Below, piece by piece: positions 60,004-64,000 of a stretch of 64,000 bases of DNA. Made by a program: the position numbers and the translations under genes. How positions within the stretch are numbered: position 1 is the first letter of the stretch; every line of letters starts with the position of its first letter. The DNA comes from Roseburia_C sp031555935 (GTDB lineage: Bacteria > Bacillota > Clostridia > Lachnospirales > Lachnospiraceae): contig JAVBTX010000022.1 in the NCBI GenBank assembly GCA_031555935.1, positions 1-64,000 on the forward strand, written 5' to 3'. Under the pieces are notes generated by a model, which did no database searches, was not told where the DNA came from, and worked only from the letters and a program-made list of their open reading frames with translations.

Positions 60004-60117
60004 TTACCTATGTGGTCTTGACCGATAGTAGGCAGACACTGCTACATAAGTACCCCGGATAAAACGTGTATACGAATGAACATATACAGTCTTATCTTTA
60101 GTAGGAAATTTACTCAT
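60004..60117 (-). CDS. 37-residue basic protein on the minus strand
   Basis: On the minus strand a very strong GGAGGTG lies 8 bases before the ATG at 60117. The product starts SKFPTKDKTVYVHSYTRFIR and continues GTYVAVSAYYRSRPHR, basic and Tyr-rich. The KTVxVxxYTR-GTYV pattern recalls small conserved proteins of phages and hosts. It sits in a 352-base gap between plus-strand genes; the rest of the gap is A/T-rich. Confidence 0.5.
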   Translation of the reverse strand: MSKFPTKDKTVYVHSYTRFIRGTYVAVSAYYRSRPHR

Positions 60118-60267
60118 TTCCTATTCACCTCCAAACACATACATATATTTAAAACTTGAATATGTAAATAAACTAAAAAGTATGCGGCTGTTATATGAGG
60201 CGATTATATGTAAACGCATGAGCCTACTTAAATAATAACTAAAATGTAAAATATTGTCAAATAATGG

Positions 60268-60315
60268 AAAGGAGCCGAAACTCTGGCCAGAGTGAAGCAT
60301 ATGCGGTTTCCTTAA
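60268..60315 (+). promoter_or_regulatory. Leader with ribosome binding site, short frame and palindromes before the PAPS-reductase-like gene
   Basis: AAAGGAG (60268-60274) is followed 8 bases later by a CTG that opens a 10-codon frame ending in TAA at 60313-60315, 7 bases before the next ATG. The stretch also holds the palindromes CTCTGGCCAGAG (60281-60292) and GCATATGC (60298-60305). The downstream ATG at 60323 has no ribosome binding site of its own, so coupling from this leader is possible. Confidence 0.35.
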
Positions 60316-60322
60316 AAATAAA

Positions 60323-61411
60323 ATGTATTTACTAGAAAAAGATTTGAAATTTCCAAAGGAAAGTTTTAGTAGCATGGTAGGTATGCCGTATGAAATGAAG
60401 GCATCATTTTCTATGAAACGAGTCCAACAATGGCATAGCTATTGGAATGGAATGGTATATGTGTCGTTCAGTGGTGGACTTGATAGCACCGTCTTGGCTT
60501 ATATAGTATGCCTGGCGTATCGGAAATATGGTCTTGTCGGTAAAATTCCGTTAGTATTTTCCGACACTGGCACAGAGTTCCCAGAAATAAGAGATTTCGT
60601 TAAGGAGTATCACCAATGGTTAACGGTGCAGTTCCCAGAACTAGACATAGAATTAAAAATCATGTATCCCAATAAGAATTTTAAACATATCTGTGAAACG
60701 CATGGTTTTCCACTGATTAGCAAAGACACTGCCCAAAAGATAAAAAAGTTACGTCACGGCAACCTTAGCGATAGATACCGCAACTATTTATTGAGTGGTG
60801 ATGAGCGCGGAAAGTTTGGTATGTTAGCAAAAAAATGGCAGTATTTAGCTGATACAGATACCACAAAGGAAGATATATCAGATATATGCTGTGAAATCCT
60901 AAAAAAAGAACCATTTAGAAGATATGTAAAAGAATCGGGGCGGCAACCGTTTATCGGCATAACACAAGACGAAAGCTTCCGCCGAGAAAATCAATATAAT
61001 CACACCGGTTGTAATGTCTATGATGGAAAAACAACAAAGAGTCAACCGCTAGGATTTTGGACTAAACAAGATGTATTGCGGTTCAAGACGGAAAAAGGGA
61101 TTCCTATTTGCAATGTATACGGCGATGTCATTAGAGATTGCCGCGGAATATATCATTTAACGGGTGAACAGCGAACCGGTTGTGTTCTATGCGGCTTTGG
61201 CTGTCACTTGGAAAAGGAGCCAAATAGATTCCAAAGATTATGCATATCAAGCAATGAAGCGCATCAAAGCCTTTATGATTGGGGAATGAAGATACAAAAT
61301 AATGGCGTTACATACAAAGAGGCACTAGGGCATTGCGGCGTTGCAACAGAAACATGGGAAATGCAGGGGCAGACTTCGATATCTGACTTATATCCGGGGG
61401 TGATGCCATGA
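60323..61411 (+). CDS. Phage PAPS-reductase-like (PP-loop) protein
   Basis: The 362-residue protein has the PP-loop ATP pyrophosphatase motif VSFSGGLDSTVLAYI near residue 48, then PLVFSDTGTEFPEIRDFVKE and GFPLISKDTAQKIKKLRHG. Its C-terminal cysteine region is RTGCVLCGFGCHLEKEPNRF. This is the phage branch of the PAPS reductase/DndC-like superfamily, probably handling sulfur or activating a nucleotide in DNA or tRNA modification. The substrate is unknown. The next gene, a DNA methyltransferase, overlaps its stop by four bases, pointing to a joint role in nucleic acid modification. Confidence 0.8.
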   Translation: MYLLEKDLKFPKESFSSMVGMPYEMKASFSMKRVQQWHSYWNGMVYVSFSGGLDSTVLAYIVCLAYRKYGLVGKIPLVFSDTGTEFPEIRDFVKEYHQWLTVQFPELDIELKIMYPNKNFKHICETHGFPLISKDTAQKIKKLRHGNLSDRYRNYLLSGDERGKFGMLAKKWQYLADTDTTKEDISDICCEILKKEPFRRYVKESGRQPFIGITQDESFRRENQYNHTGCNVYDGKTTKSQPLGFWTKQDVLRFKTEKGIPICNVYGDVIRDCRGIYHLTGEQRTGCVLCGFGCHLEKEPNRFQRLCISSNEAHQSLYDWGMKIQNNGVTYKEALGHCGVATETWEMQGQTSISDLYPGVMP

Positions 61412-62172
61412 ATGAATTAACACACTTAAGTCTTTTTAGTGGTATTGGTGGATTAGACCTTGCTGCTGAATGGGCGGGATTTAAAACAGTCGGTCAGTGT
61501 GAATGGGCAGATTATCCTACGAAAGTATTAGAAAAACATTGGCCGGACGTAGAAAGGTGGAAAGATATACATGAGCTATCAGCAGATGAATTTATTCGAA
61601 GAACGGGGATTGAAAAAGGAGAGCTTACCTGTATTTCGGGGGGGTTCCCATGCCAGCCGCATTCGGTTGCGGGAAAGCGTGAAGCATCTAGTGATGAACG
61701 TGATTTGTGGCCAGAGTACCGGCGTGTCATTGATGAAATTAGGCCCAAATGGGTCGTGGCTGAAAATGTACGGGGACTCTTATCAAGTGAAGATGGACGG
61801 TTCTTTCGAGGAATACTCAGAGATTTTGCCGACCTGGGGTATGATGTTGGATGGTGTTGTTACAGAGCTGCCGAGGTCGGAGCGATTCATCCAAGAGAAA
61901 GGGTATTCATTATTGCCCACGCCAGCAGCAACAGATTGGAAGGGAACTTCACGGAAGAGATACAGAAACAGTCCAGATGCTCACGGAAACCGATGTATAG
62001 AGAAATTGAGGACTGGGCCAGACGATGCAACGTATTTAAACCCAAATTACTGCGAAATTATAATGGGGTTCCCAGACAAGTGGACAGACTTATGACACTC
62101 GGAAATGCAGTGATGCCACAGCAGGCACACCCTATTTTTAAGGCTATTGCAGAAATTGAATTGAGCCGGTAA
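61408..62172 (+). CDS. C5 cytosine DNA methyltransferase
   Basis: The enzyme methylates cytosine C5 in DNA using S-adenosylmethionine. The 254-residue protein has motif I LSLFSGIGGLDLAA, motif IV GGFPCQPHSVAGK with catalytic Cys, motif VI AENVRGLL, motif VIII RERVFIIA and motif X LGNAVMPQQA. The target recognition part between VIII and X is short. It overlaps the PAPS-reductase-like gene by four bases. No partner restriction enzyme is visible, so it may protect phage DNA from host restriction. A second long frame lies inside it (61571-62095). Confidence 0.92.
   Translation: MNELTHLSLFSGIGGLDLAAEWAGFKTVGQCEWADYPTKVLEKHWPDVERWKDIHELSADEFIRRTGIEKGELTCISGGFPCQPHSVAGKREASSDERDLWPEYRRVIDEIRPKWVVAENVRGLLSSEDGRFFRGILRDFADLGYDVGWCCYRAAEVGAIHPRERVFIIAHASSNRLEGNFTEEIQKQSRCSRKPMYREIEDWARRCNVFKPKLLRNYNGVPRQVDRLMTLGNAVMPQQAHPIFKAIAEIELSR
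61571..62095 (+). CDS. Nested ORF inside the methyltransferase gene, second plus-strand frame
   Basis: A 174-codon frame with ATG start and AGGTGG about 10 bases upstream lies wholly inside the methyltransferase gene. Its product is not random-looking: GSWLKMYGDSYQVKMDGSFE, EILPTWGMMLDGV, YSLLPTPAATDWKGT, YLNPNYCEIIMGFP and KWTDL. I recall phage proteins with the same LLPTP...MGFPxxWT layout, some coded next to or in other frames of such methyltransferases. If translated, this DNA codes for two proteins. The function of that family is unknown to me. Confidence 0.5.
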   Translation: MSYQQMNLFEERGLKKESLPVFRGGSHASRIRLRESVKHLVMNVICGQSTGVSLMKLGPNGSWLKMYGDSYQVKMDGSFEEYSEILPTWGMMLDGVVTELPRSERFIQEKGYSLLPTPAATDWKGTSRKRYRNSPDAHGNRCIEKLRTGPDDATYLNPNYCEIIMGFPDKWTDL

Positions 62173-62205
62173 ATCAAAGTTTAACAGCAAAAGGAAGGAT
62201 ATTTT

Positions 62206-62454
62206 ATGAGAAGAAAACCTAATAGATTAAAGATTGCATTGTGGTTTGTGTTTAAAAGCAATTTGAATATGCAGACAATGGATTGTGGCAAGTGTGGCGG
62301 TGTAAATATTGAACCAGTGGAAGAAACAGAGAGAGATGAAACAGGATTGCATCAAGAAGTTGATGATATGATTATAAGGAGAAGATACCGCCATGCATAT
62401 AAATGTTTAGATTGCGGTGCGGTATGTGCTGAAACACAATTGTGGATTTGGTAG
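62206..62454 (+). CDS. Small zinc-ribbon prophage protein
   Basis: The 82-residue protein has two CxxC pairs, MDCGKCGGVN and KCLDCGAVC, forming a probable zinc ribbon with a charged insert between. GGAAGG precedes the ATG. Function unknown. Confidence 0.6.
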   Translation: MRRKPNRLKIALWFVFKSNLNMQTMDCGKCGGVNIEPVEETERDETGLHQEVDDMIIRRRYRHAYKCLDCGAVCAETQLWIW

Positions 62455-62468
62455 AAAGGAAGGTTGAA

Positions 62469-62753
62469 ATGAGCATAGCGGAAGTAATTGAAAGCATTGA
62501 ACGTGATATGTTTGAAAGAACAGTTAAGGAGAATGAAAAGAAACAGTATTGCAGATACTGCGCAAACTTATGTGTCGGTGATGTGCCATATTGCGAAGAG
62601 CAGAATCGAACAATGAGCGAAGCCACCGCCAAGACAGCAAATCACTGCAAAGATTTTGAATATAACCCCATAGATGCATTTAACCCAGACAAAGAGTATA
62701 AGCCAAGGGAGCCAAAGAAAAAGCAGTGTGATGGGCAAGCGGAGCTATTTTAA
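62469..62753 (+). CDS. Cys-rich prophage protein of unknown function
   Basis: The 94-residue protein starts SIAEVIESIERDMFERTVKE and has a cysteine set, YCRYCANLCVGDVPYC, then HCKDFEYN, consistent with metal binding. GGAAGG precedes the ATG. The C-terminus is charged. No family assigned. Confidence 0.55.
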   Translation: MSIAEVIESIERDMFERTVKENEKKQYCRYCANLCVGDVPYCEEQNRTMSEATAKTANHCKDFEYNPIDAFNPDKEYKPREPKKKQCDGQAELF

Positions 62754-62863
62754 TGAGAATTGCCGGTACAGATTTCTCCGTACCGGCAAAATGTAAAAAA
62801 ATTGACAATGGCCGCCAGTACGATGAAAAAGTATATGAATATATTTATCCCTGGGGAGGGTAA
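62753..62863 (+). CDS. 36-residue prophage protein
   Basis: The ATG at 62753 overlaps the previous TAA by one base and follows GGAG. The product reads RIAGTDFSVPAKCKKIDNGR and ends YEYIYPWGG. Its first codons contain a perfect 9-base inverted repeat (62761-62769 and 62780-62788, TGCCGGTAC), which may fold in the mRNA. Function unknown. Confidence 0.45.
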   Translation: MRIAGTDFSVPAKCKKIDNGRQYDEKVYEYIYPWGG

Positions 62864-62961
62864 CACTAGCGACCAAGATGATAATAACATAATTAACATA
62901 TATTGACAATGGTAAGTTTTGCGAATTTATCAATAAAAGGCATATTTTGGTACTTTGATAA

Positions 62962-62990
62962 TTGAATATTGATAGTTGGAGTGGTATAAT
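62962..62990 (+). promoter_or_regulatory. Promoter of the 63023 membrane-protein gene
   Basis: TTGAAT (62962-62967), 17-base spacer, perfect TATAAT (62985-62990) preceded by TGG as an extended -10. It lies 32 bases before the gene. Confidence 0.7.
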
Positions 62991-63022
62991 TTGGGTATTA
63001 AAATGTGGAGGGGAGAAATACG

Positions 63023-63742
63023 TTGATAATATATGGACATGTTTATTTTAATCACGCAATAATTGTTAGCGAAAGGATGTTGAAGGAATTGCAGGATGCA
63101 ATTCTAGTGTTTTATGATTTGGTAGAATACAAGGCATATCTGTATAACGGAGACGAAATAGCATTTGATTCACTCGAAGAACTCACAAGCTATGATAATT
63201 ATGAAAACAGAAGAATAAAAAGATTAGTAGCAAGCTTTGGATATGACAATCAAATTTATTTCGAAAAAAACACATCCTTTATATCAAGTTATAAATATAC
63301 GGTACATTGCAAATATGCAACCAAAAATAATGATGAGAGTATCTTGTTTTCAAACAAAATAAAGGGTATTTTAAAGAAAGGAAGGAGGCCATTATATTAC
63401 ACTTTTATAACTAAAATATGTATGTTTCATTTTTTGGCTTTTTTGCTTGGGATATGGATTGCAGCAGTGATTTTTTTGCTGTTTAATGGTGGATTAAATA
63501 AAACAAGTGGAACAAATGAAAAACTGACCGAAAGCATTGGTATTGGTGTCTTATTTATGCTTATTGCCAATATAATAGCTTCCTTTTTGGAAAAAATACG
63601 TGAAAAAATAATGCCAGCACTAGCTTTTGACATAGGCGAGCAGATAAAAGTAAATGAACGTTTCAAGGACTTGGCTAGCAAGATTTTCTGGGGCATAATA
63701 GTTGCTTTCATTATGTCAATATTAACAGCAATTATTTTGTAA
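63023..63742 (+). CDS. Prophage-encoded membrane protein with its own promoter and terminator
   Basis: The 239-residue protein has a soluble N-terminal domain of about 135 residues (IIYGHVYFNHAIIVSERMLK, YKAYLYNGDEIAF) and C-terminal membrane helices near 140-160 (FHFLAFLLGIWIAAVIFLLF), 178-195 and 220-239. A TTG at 63023 with GGAGGGG upstream is the likely start. Independent promoter and terminator suggest expression in the lysogen, as for a cargo (moron) gene. It might act in host defence or exclusion; no domain is recognised. Confidence 0.55.
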   Translation: MIIYGHVYFNHAIIVSERMLKELQDAILVFYDLVEYKAYLYNGDEIAFDSLEELTSYDNYENRRIKRLVASFGYDNQIYFEKNTSFISSYKYTVHCKYATKNNDESILFSNKIKGILKKGRRPLYYTFITKICMFHFLAFLLGIWIAAVIFLLFNGGLNKTSGTNEKLTESIGIGVLFMLIANIIASFLEKIREKIMPALAFDIGEQIKVNERFKDLASKIFWGIIVAFIMSILTAIIL

Positions 63743-63749
63743 AAACTTT

Positions 63750-63782
63750 ACCAACTATCAATATTAGGTAGTTGGTTTTTTA
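63750..63782 (+). terminator. Terminator of the 63023 gene
   Basis: ACCAACTA (63750-63757) pairs perfectly with TAGTTGGT (63769-63776), followed by a run of T residues. Confidence 0.85.
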
Positions 63783-63802
63783 ATGCAAAAAAGGAGGATA
63801 AC

Positions 63803-64000
63803 TTGGAAAAGAATATACTAAATGAATACATAGATGCATGTGAACTAGTAAAAGAAACAGAGCATGAAATAAATAAGATAAAGCGAAAGAAGAAAACAAT
63901 TGTTATGGACCATGTAAAGGGGAGTAATCCAGACTACCCATATCAAGCGCGGAACTTTCACATGGCAGGCGGTATATTTACTTATGCCGATGATAAGCAA
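63803..64000 (+). CDS. Phage protein, N-terminal part (runs off the window)
   Basis: A TTG at 63803 with a perfect AAGGAGG opens a frame of 66 codons to the window end. The start reads EKNILNEYIDACELVKETEH and continues KRKKKTIVMDHVKGSNPDYP and YQARNFHMAGG. I recall similar N-termini in phage sigma-like or late-regulator proteins that precede the packaging genes, but this cannot be confirmed from a fragment. Confidence 0.5.
   Translation, partial: MEKNILNEYIDACELVKETEHEINKIKRKKKTIVMDHVKGSNPDYPYQARNFHMAGGIFTYADDKQ

Larger units (their letters stand above)
44699..64000. mobile_element. Skin-like prophage inserted in sigK (left part; right end beyond window)
   Basis: From the sigK break to the end of the window the genes are phage-type: serine recombinase, ImmA/IrrE-like protease, XRE repressor, Cro-like protein, antirepressors, Rad52/NinB/RusA, replisome organizer, YopX, DUF551, methyltransferase. 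Genes are short, tightly packed and nearly all on the plus strand after 47.8 kb. No structural genes are reached, so the element is longer than 19.3 kb. Placement matches the B. subtilis and C. difficile skin principle. Confidence 0.88.

Noticed and set aside
1..64000. CRISPR arrays, rRNA and tRNA genes
   Set aside because: No regularly spaced direct repeats and no cloverleaf or rRNA-like sequence was recognised by eye on either strand.

Overview
The window looks like the chromosome of a spore-forming Firmicute of the Lachnospiraceae type. This is an inference from gene content and order (yceD-rpmF, plsX-acpP-rnc-smc-ftsY, cotJABC, sigK, DUF1292, HD-GYP proteins) and from strong AGGAGG ribosome binding sites. 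No species can be named from the sequence alone. No rRNA, tRNA or CRISPR array was found.

Positions 1-44.3 kb are ordinary chromosome. First come tmcAL and ackA, then an envelope, lipid and cell-division block: yceD, rpmF, a DUF624 membrane protein, plsX, acpP, rnc, smc, ftsY and ilvA. A signalling block follows, with an HD-GYP protein, beta-carbonic anhydrase, a chemoreceptor, a response regulator and a large hybrid histidine kinase. Next are trxA, the cotJABC spore-coat operon, a Crp/Fnr regulator and feoAB with a small Cys-rich partner. From 25.2 to 33.9 kb lies a complete sucrose operon: ABC importer, sucrose phosphorylase, GH32 fructosidase, LacI repressor and fructokinase, under a promoter overlapped by a palindromic operator. 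After it come gltX, a NYN/LOTUS protein, a UvrD-like helicase, DUF1292, a second HD-GYP protein, a GH13 protein that appears catalytically dead, a DUF5662 protein, trpS and an RluD-type pseudouridine synthase.

At 44.3 kb the sporulation sigma factor gene sigK begins, but its reading frame breaks after about 119 codons and the sigma region 3/4 part is absent. A large serine recombinase lies directly behind the break, reading back toward it. Everything from there to the window end (at least 19 kb) is a prophage. This is the layout of a skin element: a prophage whose mother-cell excision must rebuild sigK. The right end and the sigK 3' half lie beyond the window.

The prophage part holds a lysogeny switch (ImmA/IrrE-like protease, XRE repressor, Cro-like protein, three matching operators), two Rha-type antirepressor-like genes, and a recombination module (Rad52-like annealing protein, NinB-like protein, HNH-like protein, RusA resolvase). 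It also holds a replisome organizer, many small accessory genes, a candidate structured RNA, a PAPS-reductase-like protein, a C5 cytosine methyltransferase with a second 174-codon frame nested inside it, and a membrane-protein gene with its own promoter and terminator. No capsid, tail or lysis genes are in view.

The strongest leads are the skin-like interruption of sigK, the nested frame in the methyltransferase gene, the GH13 pseudoenzyme, the prophage operator set, the paired sucrose operators and the RNA-like element near 57.8 kb.
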